Positions 12,442 to 25,500 of a DNA stretch of 64,000 bases are shown in pieces; positions within the stretch are counted from its first letter, which is position 1; every line of letters begins with the position of its first letter. Location of the stretch: positions 20,420,227 through 20,484,226 of the forward strand of contig NC_134515.1 in the NCBI RefSeq assembly GCF_027942865.1, read 5' to 3'. The notes beneath the pieces were generated by a model. That model was given only the letters and a program-made list of their open reading frames with translations, had not been told where the DNA came from and did not search any database. Position numbers and translations under genes: made by a program. Origin of the DNA: Odontesthes bonariensis (Eukaryota > Chordata > Actinopteri > Atheriniformes > Atherinopsidae).

Positions 12442-15400
12442 CTGCACAAAGAGTTGAAAAGGGTTAGCCAAGACTTGCTAACAGTTATAATGTAAATCTC
12501 AAGCAATTTAACTGGTTATCTCTTGTCTCACTTCACAGCCAGTTCTGGGTTACCCAGATCTACAACAGATCTGTTGTCATCTTTTTAAGCCTTAGCTACA
12601 AAATATATCCACGCTCTTCCATTTCCATTCTCACTGGCCTTGTCCGTGATGATTGTTGTGTTTATGCTGTAATCATACAATTTGGCAGAATCCATCATTC
12701 TGACTTGGGTGACTTGAGGCATCAACCCATTTTTTTTATCATTTAAAAGGTCTGAATTTCAACATAATAAAACAAGAAACAATCCAAGAAAAAACATTAC
12801 AGTTTAATTAATCATTTTTCCAGGCAAGAATTTTAATGTCAAAGAGTCAACACTTACGATGCATAAGCAGATTGAAATGGGACTTTTTTGGCTCAGGGAA
12901 TCAGATAAGACGTAAAAGAGGCATCCACTCAAGATATATTTGGTTTAGAGGGAAATGTTGTTTGTAAGGGCAGCTAGAAACAGAGGTAAAACAAAGCAGG
13001 CGCAATTTTTACCACCGCAGTGTTGGAACAGTGTAACATACTAATCGCCGATGTTGAACACATCATAGTGTTTAGCATTCTGGCTATTACCTAATGCAGT
13101 GGCATATTGTGTGTGTCTTATGTGAATGTCATCCCCACAGAGATTAGAGCTCATGTTTGGTGTGAGAAGCTCCCTGTTTGAATTGCTACCTATCACAACA
13201 AGCTGCCCATAGAACAACAGACCCACACACACAACTATGCAGTGTTGGTAGAGTGGCCTATAGTTATACTGCCTTTCCCAAGCCACTGCTCCCTTTGAAG
13301 CATCTCTGTTTGTGTGTGTGTGTGTGTCTGTGTGTGTGAGGGTTAAATGGACAGTGGAGCGTGACAGACAGACAGGCTCTCACACTCTGAGGCCCACTCT
13401 GCCCTCCAGCTACGCTTAGTTCAGACAGACAGAGAGGGAAAAAGACTGTGACAGACAGAGAGAAGTGACTTTTTTTTAAATGAGCTGCTTGTGTCCCTAG
13501 GCTGTGGATTCCACTGAGAAGGTGAGAAAGAGGGGGAGGATAAATGAAAGGATGAAGGGAGAGGCGGATACAGGAGCGAGCATGAGGAAGAACTGAAAAG
13601 AGCTTGTGAATGACGGAGGCGCTGATGTCAGATATCCCTAAAAAATTGATCACCTTTTCATCCATCAACCAGCCAATTAGAAACAGTCACATATGATTTG
13701 GCGCACTGTGTAAAAGATGATCAAGACATCTCCTGACCACAAGCTTATGTATGTGTGTGTTGACAGAGTCTGACAGAGGTCAGGTGGTCACAGAGCGACT
13801 ATATCCTCAGGGTACAAGGATATTAGCTTCCACCGACATCACAGGGGAGGCCTGCTGTGTTATCTGAATACCATTACATGCACACAAGTACACAGACATT
13901 CACACACAGAAAACACACTAGTCATGCCTGAGCATACACACAACATACACCCCTAAAACATAACACAGTCGGGGCAATCCGTCAACATTCACGAGAAACT
14001 GCTCCTCCTGTCTTTCAGTCTGCCTTCTTCTTCTCTTCCTCTGCTGTCTTACCTGCAGCTTTGTCTTGCAGGCAATAATCCGGAGAGTTCTCGAAGTAGA
14101 CCAGGTCGTTTTTGGTGGCCTTCCTAAAGGCTTTGTTGGCCACAGTGAAACCTGTCCCATCCTGATTCATCGTCACCTCGACTGCGCCGTTGTATTTCTT
14201 CCTCAGGTAGTCACCGGTCTTCCTGAAGTCTGACATGGCCATCCAACATGTCCGCAGCGTGCAAGAGCCGCTCACACCGTGGCATTTACACTCCAGCTTC
14301 ATAAAGCGCTTCACTGCCTAAATGAAAAAGTGTGGACAGTTGATGTAGTTTCAGCCATTATTAAATGTGGTTTTCCATGTTATAAAAAGGCAGCACTAAT
14401 GCAGTATTTCTTTTAAAGGTCTTGTTAATCCCCCTTTAAGCAAAACATACAGTATGTCTTCATTTTATGTTACATTCCGTGGTGTAATGTTCGGTAGAAT
14501 AATTCAGTTTCATCTTCTCATGTCATGAATTATCCTCTAAAAATTCAGTCAACAACATTTTTCTTTGGTTGCTTGTAGTTTTCACTACTTTCCGCCAAAG
14601 AAATATTTCTATTTAAGGTTTAAATCATACCCTACATTTTATTGGCACAGCACACAGGATTAAAATATGATCTGTAAAATGTACCGTGTAAAGATAAATG
14701 CATATGCTAGGAGCGCACTAGGTCTGAAATGCTCTTTTTTTTTTTTTTTTTTAGAAATTCCTCTGTAGTCGTCTCTGTGAGATACACAAGTACCATTTTC
14801 ACTGTTGAATTCATTTGACAATTTAGTCGAATGTACTGAATTTGGACGTGACACAACTGTGAAAGCAATTCGCAGTCTGTTCTGCATTGTTGGGAAAGAT
14901 TTTCCTAACAATTTTCAAGATCACCTCTTTAAATGATGACTGACAATGTTCCAGAATCCATGCAGTGATTCCGTGACACCACGGGAATCTTTCCCAAATT
15001 GATGCTCTTTGTTTGCATTTACTCACAGGAGTCCTTAGTTATTTAGAAACATGGTTGTATCTCAAGAAAAAGTTGTATAACTGCAAAAAGAGACAACACC
15101 TTCCTGGTTAAAGAAGAACTAATCGGAAATGGGTTTGAAAGCTCCACAAACCTTACGGTAATGTAGAGGATTAATAGTAGTTTTTAAAGAATCAAGCTGA
15201 AGATAATTATTAATACAGGATTTAAAAGCCATTTAAGGACATTCATCCTGGGAAAATTAACACTCGAATGGCTAAGATGGTCATTTTTGACACTCTTGAA
15301 ATGTATGTAAACACTAACTCATAAAATAAAAGACTTCAGTGCTGCTGGTCCATGACTTTTCCCTTAAAGAATGTGTATTTTCAATTGAAATTGTTTTTCA

Positions 15401-18400
15401 ATGAATAACTGAAAAGGTAGAGGAAATACGATCACTTCCACCTATTTCAGCTAATCACGTGATTCTACCTTTAACTTTCCCGTGGTTGGTGTGGTAGGAA
15501 TTGTGGTGGGAAACATAGTAATTACCAACTGTGGTTGAGAGGCCTTTAGACAATGTCTGGAAGCAGATGCTTCAGAACCTGGATTGTGATTATTTTGATA
15601 CCTGCCATTACTGGCGATTCCATCGGAGAGTGAGATGACATAAATGGTGAGCTCTGCTGCACTATACCTACGGGCACTTGACCAGGTCGTTGTTGTAGGT
15701 TGTTGGTCTTAATAATGGCCACTTGTAAAGTTTTTTTTTATACAATCATGCAGACTTACTGTTCTGCCACAGCGGTTGTTGTGGAGGTTCATAAGTGCCC
15801 GAGCATCTCGGACAGTTCTCTCTTTGGCATCTATGAAGGCTTTGGCAAACTTTATCCCGTAGTTGATGTTATCGCTGCAGCCGCCCCAATCAAACTCGCC
15901 TCTATCATCTCCAGCTCGTCCACGTTTGTGAGGGTCACAGTTGCACGTCTTCAGCTCCCCCTGACTGCAGGCCCGAGTCAGGGCGTACACAACTCCTGCT
16001 GAGGAGATGGCATAGACGAAAGCTGCTTCCCGACTGCCTGAGAGCGAGACACAGTGAACACAAAACCAAAAATAGAAATGGAGGTTAGACTGAGCCAGAG
16101 GTTAGAGTGACAAAATCTGAATACAGACATTACAGTTACTCGCATAATACCATACAATAGATTCTCTGAGAGTCAAAGATGTAGACCTTTGCAGGCAACA
16201 TGTTATGAATACAAGGATACACATAGTGCCATGACAAGACCTGGGTGTGAGCCTCGAGGACACGAAGGTGCAGCTAACAGAGCAAATCATGCCTGATGTG
16301 GAGAATAGACCAGCTCTGTTTAAATATTATCATGGAAATAAGCCTAGCTGCGGGCCTCTTATCCACTCACATAAATTGTTTAAATACAGACACAGTGATA
16401 CCCCATTTATCAGGACCAGGGTGATGTCATGACAACATTATCTACCATTGCTGTGCTCATCTGTTCTTTACTGGTTTCTTCAGAGTTGAACTCTTGTGTT
16501 GTGTTGCCAAAGACTTGGAAAGAATTAGATATAGTATTTGGTCACAGCAGCAGCTCTGGAAGAGAATGACCCAAAATACAACACGGCAGCAGAAGGCATG
16601 AGAACTTGTTCACCTTTAGTCTCTGTGACATGAACATAACATATACAGAGATTTTTTTTTTTTTAGTTGGTGTCTGTACTCAAAGTATTGCAGTAATGCT
16701 GGACTTGAAAAAAAAATTCTTCATGAATTCGGCTGCTTGTAAAGTACAAGCTGCCTTGCCCATTTTTATTGGCCCGGTTACTTGATCATTAGGCGTGTCT
16801 GTCTGCCAAGAGCAAAATCCTTAAACTGCAATTAGCCGTGAGATTTGACAAATTATTGCATTGCCGTTTTATGATTTTGGTCACAGCTGTGCCCCCGAGC
16901 ATACTTCTGTAGTTAAAACATAACAAGCATCTAAAAAATATTAGCTTAGTGTATTAAATTCACTTTGGATTTTCATGAATATGCATGACTGTGCGGCCGT
17001 TCCTCTTGTGCCACCAGTAAGCCGCATAATTTACCTGCATGTAATGAACATCAACACATAATGTTTTGTAATGATTAAATGAATAAACTGATAAATCTAC
17101 ACTGCACATCTCTCCAGATGATGAAGTCTATCTCATCAAATATCCCCAAATTTGGAGAAGATAAAGATTTGTATTTATTTTTTGTTCCATAATCTGCTGG
17201 CAAGGACAAACCACTAACTAGGGAAGTGCCAATCGTGAAATTTTGGGCAAGTCCCGATACTGCAGATGAGAATTTTGCCAATGGCCCATCGTTAAAATTG
17301 GGTGTTTTTGTCACTTTTTATTTTCCCTTTAAACAAGAAAATATGTATTGTAAGAAATAACTCAACGGCTCAAAAGTATTTCAGTCGGTCATCACACTAA
17401 CTTTAAATGAGCAACAATTTCAGTCGGGAAAACAATTACAAATTATCATGAACGTGTTCATGAAAATATCCTTTCAAAACACTTTTTAGTCTGTTAAAAC
17501 ATTAACAACTCAATTACTTTTCAGTGCTTAGATGGCCCAACAAAATATCTTTGTGTCCAGTAAAGTTGAATAAGTCCAGTCAGTTCCAGCGCCCAAACAA
17601 TGCAATACAAGCAGGACAGACCAGAAAAGTATCAGTCTTTGCCATCGATTTGATCCTATTTGCCAACAGGACAATTGCATTTGAATATTGGCTGATAACG
17701 ATGTAATATATCAATGGATTTTTACTAATAATGCATCCACATACTGTATGATCTCTTGATTTTTCTATACAGCATTTCAGTGACAAAATGCATTCTTCTG
17801 AAATGCAGAGAAGTAGGATTAGGTTTTATGAAAAGAAAAAAAAACACTTTGTAACACGAATCTCTGAAAACAAGCTGCTCATTTACTCTGCAGAACTGAA
17901 CCAGCTTGGCACTGAAGACTCTGCATGATCCAACCTGCTAGTTCTGTATTTACTGGAGTGTCCCATTTAATCTGTGAGGTGGGGAGATGGGGGCAGTGGG
18001 CGCTGAGGGGCTGCATGTGGGGGAGCACTGAGGAGGGCATCACTGGTCATCTTTCAAACCTGCGCTGTTTGTCTGACAGTGAGAATATGTCTCTAAATAT
18101 TTACATCTACATTACTGTTTATTCCTCTCCACCCCAGACACACACACACACACACACAGGCAAACAGACATAGGGTCAGTATCTCCATATCTGCTACTTC
18201 TCTGCATACATTGCCGGCCCCCACACATGCTTGGGATGGCTGGATGAGGCACATGAACAAGACGTGGAAAGTCAGTGATGCCAGAAACTGAATTTGAAGA
18301 GATGGCAAACTTTAATGCATCTAGCTGCTACAATGAGTTGCTGCAGATGAAGCAACTCATGTGGCAGTAGATACAGCATTAGCTGCATCCATAGACTTAA

Positions 18401-21400
18401 AGATTCTGCATCAAAGTCGCACTGTTTCCTCAGTAACTTGCAGGTGCAATACTGCATCTAGACTTGGCATTCAAAAGGCAACACATATACTGACTGCTAC
18501 TATTGCTCTTGAATGTATTATGCTATGCAATAAAGTCAATTCTACACTGTACTGTATTACTTCTATTTATGTTTTTTCTTTTACAGTTTTTTTTTCTCAC
18601 CGTAGTTTGGAATTAAAGTGTTTACAAAAGATGAATGCACATTTAATTACTGTATTCCTGTTAATTGACAACGCAATACAGGAAATAGTTTCAATGCACT
18701 TTTTTCTCTGAGGGTGCATTGAAGTTAAGAATAAGGTACTGTGTGGCAATAAAACGCCAGCATACTGCTCAGATCATATGATAGTGTAAAGAGAGATGCA
18801 GCCTATCAGGTATATTATGCTGAGTTTATGTCCACATTCAAAAACAGGGGAGACATACATGTACAGACTCTGGATCTGTAAGAATATGCATGTGAACATG
18901 CAAGTGAAACAGTGTGTATGCTCAATTGTGTTACAATGCGGAGTAGTCTGGCAGGGTTGGAAAAACAAATGACGACAAGCCCACATCTTGTAGCCTGTGT
19001 GTTCATTGACGAGAGCCCTCACAACAGTCCATTAGTGACTGTAAAGCAGGAGCACCAGCATACGCAGAGTACAAGACAGAAAGAAAGAATGACAAGCCAG
19101 TAAAGGTGAACAGGAGAGACTGGAATGAGGAGTGACTGAGGTCTATGCCTCTTCAGGCATCAGGCTTCAGTTATCAGACAGACATACGTGTGACAACACA
19201 CTGACTTACTCCGGAGCAGGACTCGTCCAAAGACGGTGTGATCGCGGTCCAGTGTGCTGCAGTTCCATCGATGGTGTCTGAACTGGTGCTGACACTCTCT
19301 AATCCACTCCTTGGTGCCTTCGCCGATGGCCTGCATGATGTCAGGGTGGCGCTGGCAGAGCTGACGCTGTTTGTTCACCAGGCCAGGGATGTTGTCACAG
19401 ATTACGCGGGCCCCCAGTGCACCAATGTACCTGAGGGGCCCAGAAACGAAGACAGTTGGTTTTAAACTGAACAGACAACTTTTGTGGCATGTAGAAGACT
19501 TCACAGTGCAGTGGTGAAGAGACAGCTGCGATTGGTGGTATTCTGCAATTAATTACCACAGGTAGGTGTCTTTAAATGGGAGTAATGAAGCAGACACAGA
19601 GTGGTGAGTGGCATGAAGAAGAGCTCCAGTAAAAGTCCTCTGAGTCAGAGTTCACTACACTTAACAGTTAAAGGTTTGCGAGTAGGAGGGGAGTGGAAAC
19701 CATTTACTCCACTCTCCAAATAAATAAGCACTTAACCTCTCCCCACAAGACCTGTGTGTGTATGTGTGTTTAAATGTTTCCCAGTGGGATAGTTGACACG
19801 TCGTCACAAATCAGAGCGCAAAGTCTGTGGCCTCCAATAACCGTGTCAAACTAAAACCCCATTTACTCACTTTACTCTTCTCTGTCTTTTGCCCGATGGC
19901 TCTCATCTTACTCAAAGGTTCTTCTAATCTTTCTTCACATCCTAATAAAACAGACTTTTACAGTACGGGGAGGATACGAGTGCTTTGTTGAGTTTGCCCA
20001 AAACGAACTTCAGTCGTGATGTGCCTCTTTGTGCTTGTGCAGATGACCCCTTGCTGCCCAGTGGCTGCCGGGATTTTGGCGGGTTGGCGAAGGGAGGTCA
20101 GTGAGCGTGTAGCTGTGTGGTCGTGTTTTATGAGGCCGGGTTAGAGGATGGAGACTGGAGACTCAATATTCCCCAGGGTGGAATTAGAGAGGAGGAAAAA
20201 AGAGCGGAGTGCTCATCAAAGGAAAGTGCCAGAGCAGCAATTCACACTTAATTTTCTCTCTCTGACTCTCTGAGAGTAAGGAGGACTTGTGGACTTTATG
20301 GGATAGTATATCATCCTCCACAGGTCTAAAACAACATGCTGTAAAGGCTTGTGAGTACACTGGATCACAAGAGTAAGAAAAATAAAAGACAAATAGGGAC
20401 ACTCTTTTGCGGACTCAAGATCATGCAGCCACAACATCTTTGTGCGACACTGGTCCTGTCTTCAAGCAATCACAAGTTGGATAATAAGCAGCAGAAAACA
20501 TTATTTTCTCTGGCATTATCAAGACAAAACCATCTCACTAGCATCTCCATAATTTCCCCCCAAAATGAGCTAAAGCCAGCAAACAACTAGAAAGGTTTTT
20601 ATCATGGATTTATCTTAAGAAGGAAAAAGGAAAAATCAGGCTTGCGCACTTGCTATATCTGTGACAAGCAACCCCCAATTATTAATCAGAAGGTGAGTGT
20701 GCTCTCTATTTTACAAGATTGGCTTGAACAATTAGTAAAGAAAAATATTAATCATAATGCATCCATATGAAATTCAAGAATATTTTCTTTAACATTTCTC
20801 AAGTGGTTGCAAAATCCCACAATAATGTTTTGTTGCCCACCCTGTGGCTTCAGATCTCCCCATACAATATCATCCCTTATAATCTACCCAAAGAAAAACA
20901 GAGACACGGTTAAAATATCATCTATACACTAAATTTCCGTCAAAGCCAGTAATGTCCAGTCACAGCTTCAGCTCACACTCTCTCCACTACTCCCCATAAC
21001 TGCTTTTAATCTACACAAACTATTAGGCATTCCTTCACCCTCAAACCCGCCCACACACAGACACCTCTCCTATAAACACACTCACACACACGGACATTTT
21101 CTCTTCAGCTACAAGCAGTGGGATATTTTTTTTTAACCCCTTGCCTATGCTCTAAATTGCTGGTTTGGGGTATTTTCATGAAGTCAGTGTGCGTGTGTGT
21201 GTGAGAAAGAGAGGTGTGGTGGTACCTGGTGAATTAATGACTGCTCTGCCTGGTCCAATGCAGGCTCCAGCTGAGCTCAACACTCGCGTTCAGCCAACAG
21301 CGCCGGCAGATATATTAAATCCATCGCTGCGTTGTTATTGCGCAGCATGGCAGGCCAACAAACTGACTTTTTTTTTTTTTTTTTTTGGGTCGCAAAATCG

Positions 21401-22264
21401 TAAAGAGCTCGAATCTCATTCACAAACTCATAATTCAGGTCATTTTCTGCTCTCTGTCGTGTTTTTTTGGCTCTTTGTTTTAAGGGAGAATGATTTTTAG
21501 TTTAATTAAATTATGACAGAAAACCACTTAAGGAGGATATTTTCTGTCAGTGCCATATGAAATTCAACGTTTGTGGCAAATGGTAGCTTATGAAAATCTT
21601 TTTGACCAATCTCAATGTATTTAGATTATTTGCAGCAAAAAATGAACGAATAAGAAACGGAATAATAACGCCAAAATGTTATTAACCTCAAGTGGCCTTT
21701 TCTGTCTGCTGTTGGAAAGTCGTTGATTTTTGGATTTTTTTTTTTTTGGAATGAGCTTTGATATTACTTTTGGAATAGTCATTCAAGCTTCTGTTTTGTT
21801 TTTTATTTGTGGACTATTTAAATCCACAAAGTTTCCAAGGAAGAAAGCAAAGCTACATGCTTCGTTAGTGATGAACGTCAAATTTTGCCGTGTTCCTCTT
21901 TACAATTAAACGTACAAATTTACCATGTTTTGTTTTTTTTATAATGACGGTAATTATAAAAATAGTTATACACCTCATACTCATAGATTTCCCCAGTCTT
22001 GTGTTTCGAAAGAAATTTCATACAGCTCCTATAAATTGTGGTGGCAGGCAGGTACCTGTGTGTGCGATGGATGCCCACTCACCACCATGAAGAGTCCACC
22101 CGAGGCGTCACGAGCAGCAGCAGCAACAGACACGCACAATAAATCCTCGAACTGGCACCGGCGTTCTGACAAGAAGAAGGCCGGGATGAAAGTCTGGATC
22201 CAGGCGAACCACAGCGCTGAATCCGTGCTGCCCGGAGGCTGAGAATCCTGTTTAAACCGAGCAT
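12212..22264 (-). CDS. wnt2b: Wnt2b secreted signalling glycoprotein, complete five-exon gene
   Basis: Encodes a Wnt ligand, a secreted lipid-modified glycoprotein that signals through Frizzled/LRP receptors. Five exons on the minus strand (22264-22083, 19430-19210, 16037-15760, 14317-14053, 12441-12212) join in frame at GT-AG sites into 392 codons including the stop, giving 391 residues, the length I recall for human WNT2B. A hydrophobic signal segment (CLLLLLLV) lies near residues 45-55. The [18 protein letters not shown] block, [10 protein letters not shown] with its acylated serine (about residue 243) and the C-terminal CCGRGYDT cysteine cluster are present. The ending [15 protein letters not shown] favours Wnt2b over Wnt2. 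I cannot tell whether it is the wnt2ba or wnt2bb ohnologue. No lesion was seen. Confidence 0.95.
14053..14317 (-). CDS. wnt2b: wnt2b exon 4 (acylation site)
   Basis: Acceptor CATTTAG before GCAGTG and donor GCAG/GTAAGAC. It encodes [19 protein letters not shown], which holds the serine that Porcupine acylates in the family, and ends at LQDKAAG. Confidence 0.95.
15760..16037 (-). CDS. wnt2b: wnt2b exon 3
   Basis: Acceptor CTCTCAG before GCAGTCGG and donor AACA/GTAAGT. It encodes [14 protein letters not shown], the [13 protein letters not shown] segment and [13 protein letters not shown], ending [10 protein letters not shown]. The Ser codon across the exon 2/3 junction gives LLRSSREAAF, as in WNT2B. 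Confidence 0.95.
17215..17745. mobile_element. Possible degraded hAT-like MITE in wnt2b intron 2
   Basis: The left part (GTGCCAATCGTGAAATTTTG, then CCGATACTG) and the right part (ATATTGGCTGATAACGATG near 17683-17701, then ATATATCAATGG) resemble the inward-facing CCGATA/TATCGG ends of common fish hAT MITEs. Terminal repeats and target duplications are not clear. Confidence 0.25.
19210..19430 (-). CDS. wnt2b: wnt2b exon 2 (Wnt signature)
   Basis: Acceptor CCCCTCAG before GTACATTGG and donor CGGA/GTAAGT. It encodes [18 protein letters not shown] through [18 protein letters not shown] is a candidate N-glycosylation site. Confidence 0.95.
22083..22264 (-). CDS. wnt2b: wnt2b exon 1 (start and signal peptide)
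   Basis: ATG at 22264-22262 opens MLGLNRIL; donor TGGTG/GTGAGT splits the second Trp of SSWW, which exon 2 completes as WY. A Ser/Arg-rich leader precedes the leucine-rich signal core. The start was chosen because it gives the usual family length. Confidence 0.85.
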
Positions 22265-22316
22265 GGCTCTTCTCTTCTTGTCCTTTTTCGTCCCCGAAGG
22301 TTAAAAAAATATGAAA

Positions 22317-22414
<98 letters not shown>
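22317..22414. repeat. (GATA)n microsatellite next to the wnt2b start codon
   Basis: About 24 uninterrupted ATAG units, beginning 52 bp upstream of the wnt2b ATG, so probably inside its 5' UTR or promoter. Confidence 0.97.
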
Positions 22415-22888
22415 CCTTGCTTCAATACAAACAGTTTTTAAGTTATGCACCTATACAGTTGGTAGGCCTCATTATCCAGTGTGGGACTCCTTGTTGCGCT
22501 GCTGTCAGCGGAGCGGGGTGCGCGTTTTCGGTGCCATGTGCGCACCAGACTCTCCACTGAGAACTTCTGGCTGCCAACTGGGGGCTTACCTGACGACGCA
22601 AGCAACAAGTGTGGGCAGTTTCGCCTCCACTCTCAGTTCCCCGGGCACTTCTCCTTTGGTTTTTGCTTATAGTTCAGAGACAGAAATAGGGTCCGAATCA
22701 GTGCGAGAGCCAAAGGTACAGATTGACCGTCAGCTGTTCTGTCTGCTGTGGAGCTCTTTGCTGGGTCGGATGCTCGCGCCGGACCTCTCCTTTATTAGTA
22801 CACGGTGGACAGAGTCCGAGCTGAGGGAGAGAGGGGGCGAGAGAGAAAGAGATGAGGGAGGGCTCGCTGCTGACAGATCCCGACGCTC

Positions 22889-22893
22889 ATTGG
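22889..22893 (-). promoter_or_regulatory. CCAAT motif in the putative wnt2b promoter
   Basis: CCAAT on the minus strand, in a GC-richer block (about 22490-22900) upstream of wnt2b exon 1. The transcription start cannot be fixed from sequence, so this is only a candidate promoter element. Confidence 0.25.
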
Positions 22894-22929
22894 GCAGAAA
22901 CAGAGGTTACAGAGTTTGACGAGGAAGGA

Positions 22930-25230
22930 GATATTAAAAAGGGATGATCGGACGAAGAAAGGTGCGCGTGTGTGGATGACATGATGCTGCTGCTGATGAG
23001 AGGATATTATGCGTCAAGTTGAGTTCTTCTATGACCAACTCACAAAAATCATAGCAACTAATGATGATGTCCTCATTCTACAGCTCATTAAAACCGGATA
23101 ATTAAATCACAAAAAGTGTTTTTCTTCAACAGTTTATAAATCACATCATATAAACACACATGATTGTTTCGTCAAATCTATTTTTTATACCCCAAAAGAT
23201 AACTATTTCAAAATTGCAGATTATTCTGAATAAATCTTACGATTTTCTCTGATTTTTTCATTGCATAAAACATCGAACTAATATTTTTTGTCTCGAACAC
23301 TGCACCGTCCCTGACAAAGATTTAAATATAGTGATTCATCGGCACAAGATGTTCTCATTACCAAACGCTTACTCAGATATCCCTTATGTGTGAATCCAAG
23401 CATCACGTAAGGTAACAGCAGCGGTAGAAGTTTGAGAATAAAGCAGGGAATGTGGGACCGGGAGAACAGAGCCAAATCGTCCAGTGGAGCAGCACTATGG
23501 CCTAAATATGAACCACATGTGTAAGAGAGAGAATGCTGAGACAGCGCTGGAATAAAACACACACACACGCACACTCACAATTACTATTGCAGCTATCCTT
23601 ACCTTTATTCCCATGTTTGTTTGTGTGTTCATCTCGTCTTCAGGCTTGGCTGTGTGGTGCCATCCATCATCAAATCTGTGTTGTTTCTCATCCTTACATG
23701 ACTCCTGACGGATTAGAAAATGTTGTTATGTATCCAAAACCTTTCACAAACTCTAAATAAATAAATAAAACACTTCCCTGCTCGTTGACAGACCCCAGAA
23801 CAGCTTTTATCATCACAGAGTTGAACCTCTACAGCTTGTGACAATAAATGGAGAATGTTACAGTTGATTCAGCTGACCCCATTAATACCAAAGAATGGGT
23901 AAACAAACCAGGAAAATCCCTGTCGGAATTGAAACTATTAGAATTAGCAAAAGCTGTTGCAAAGTGCTATTTCATCAAAAGCTTGAGAAAACAGTCCCAG
24001 TGTTTATGCTAAAGCTAGTGTTAAAGTTAAGCTCCTTTATAGACTTTTGGGTTTCTGCTTAGAGCTCTCCAGGCAGGCTGCTGCTCTCAGATTGAGTCAC
24101 ATTTTCATCTTTTCCACAAAAGAGCGCAAGCTCAAACACACAGCCTATACGGGTACAAGTTGATGAAAGACCACGAAGTGAGGCAGCAATGCTCAGCTCT
24201 GTTGAATATTTGTGCACTGCAGCTTAGCTCGCAATTTTCTGCTAAATCAAAAGGAATTAGGGAAGCACAAACACATCTGAGTTATGCTGTCTCCCGGGGC
24301 TGGAGCTGGAACTGGCTTTCTCTCGCTGTCTCTCTCTGAGCCTGTGAACTTGACCCCAGCTTTCTCTTCATAAACAATAACAGAGTCAAGTGGCTCCTTG
24401 TCAGATGGAGGAAAAGTTTGTCCTGATGTGCTGGGTCCATTCTGGCAACCGTCTCCTCAGAGGAAAAGTACTGATGGGGGTTGCTCTGTCTAAATACTGC
24501 ATTGGAGTGAAAGAGGGCTAGAAGAGTGACAGCGGCGTTTGAACTAATCCAATTGATTTTTGTGTTGATACATTATAATTACTCTGGTTTATTTCCCACT
24601 GGTAAATTGCAGTTAGAAAAGGAATCGAGCCAAGGCTGAGCCAGAGGCATGTGCTCGAGGTGGAAGAGATGGACTAATGGCCCAGTAATGTGTCCCCCGA
24701 GGGGACTATGTGGTGGGATGCCACCGGCCAGGGAGTCCAGAGATGAGCTCAGTGTGTATTCTCATACCCCTGGCAGAGAGGAGCATTGAGAACAGTCTGT
24801 CATCAGGCCTGGCCAAGCTCCCACGCTGATGAGACACAAGGAAGCTCAAAGGGGGAAGAGAGACAGACACAGAAAGTGGGTGTGCTGAAACAAGCTAGGC
24901 ACTGAGAGTGTTAAAGTTGTCAATAACATTGTTAAGTATCCCATGTTAATATCAATTGCTCTCTACTAATGGACATAATAAGTTCAGGGTCCAAAATCAA
25001 GGTAGGCTACTTTGTTAATGCCTTTTAAACAGCTCATAAACACACTATCAACAGAATGACGTCATTTATTTATGCCTCAAGAAAACTAAAGTTATATAAA
25101 TAGACCCAAATTTGGGAGCTTATATTTAAGGTTTGGTAAAGTTTAAGAAAAGCTCATGGTTTGAGTTGAAATAAGTGGGAAACAATGGGATTTTGAATTG
25201 AATGACCAAGGTTAGGGAGTTAACTACAGC
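22930..25230. other. Region upstream of wnt2b, no gene seen
   Basis: No coding exon was recognised. The part at about 24290-24840 is high-complexity and free of simple repeats, unlike its AT-rich surroundings, and could be conserved regulatory DNA. Confidence 0.35.
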
Positions 25231-25234
25231 GCTA

Positions 25235-25500
25235 AAAACACAGGCCCAATCCCAATTCCTACCTTTGGCCCTACCTCTTGGGCCCTATCCCTCTGTTTTG
25301 AAGGAGTGTGGTGCCCAGTTCGTTTTAGGGATAAAGAAGTATTGATCATTTATCTCTTCAGTTGATGATTTGCGGTCCTCTTGCCATCTGGATGGCAAGA
25401 GGACCACTATTCCTCCTAAAATGGGCAGCATACCTCCATGAAAGAGAGAGAAAGGTTCAAGTTGTAGGGCCAAGTCAAGGTCCTGACATTGGATGTTAAA
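25235..25500. mobile_element. Probable short MITE with central palindrome
   Basis: It opens with CCCAATCCCAATTCCTACC and a CCCTACC/GGGCCCTATCCCT block, which resembles the ends of a common fish MITE group. Its centre is a perfect 15-bp palindrome at 25374-25405. The right end is unclear and no target duplication was found. Confidence 0.35.

Noticed and set aside
22479-22919. 146-codon plus-strand ORF upstream of wnt2b
   Set aside because: It lies in the GC-rich 5' region antisense to wnt2b, has no recognisable domain, and its length fits a GC-rich stretch by chance.
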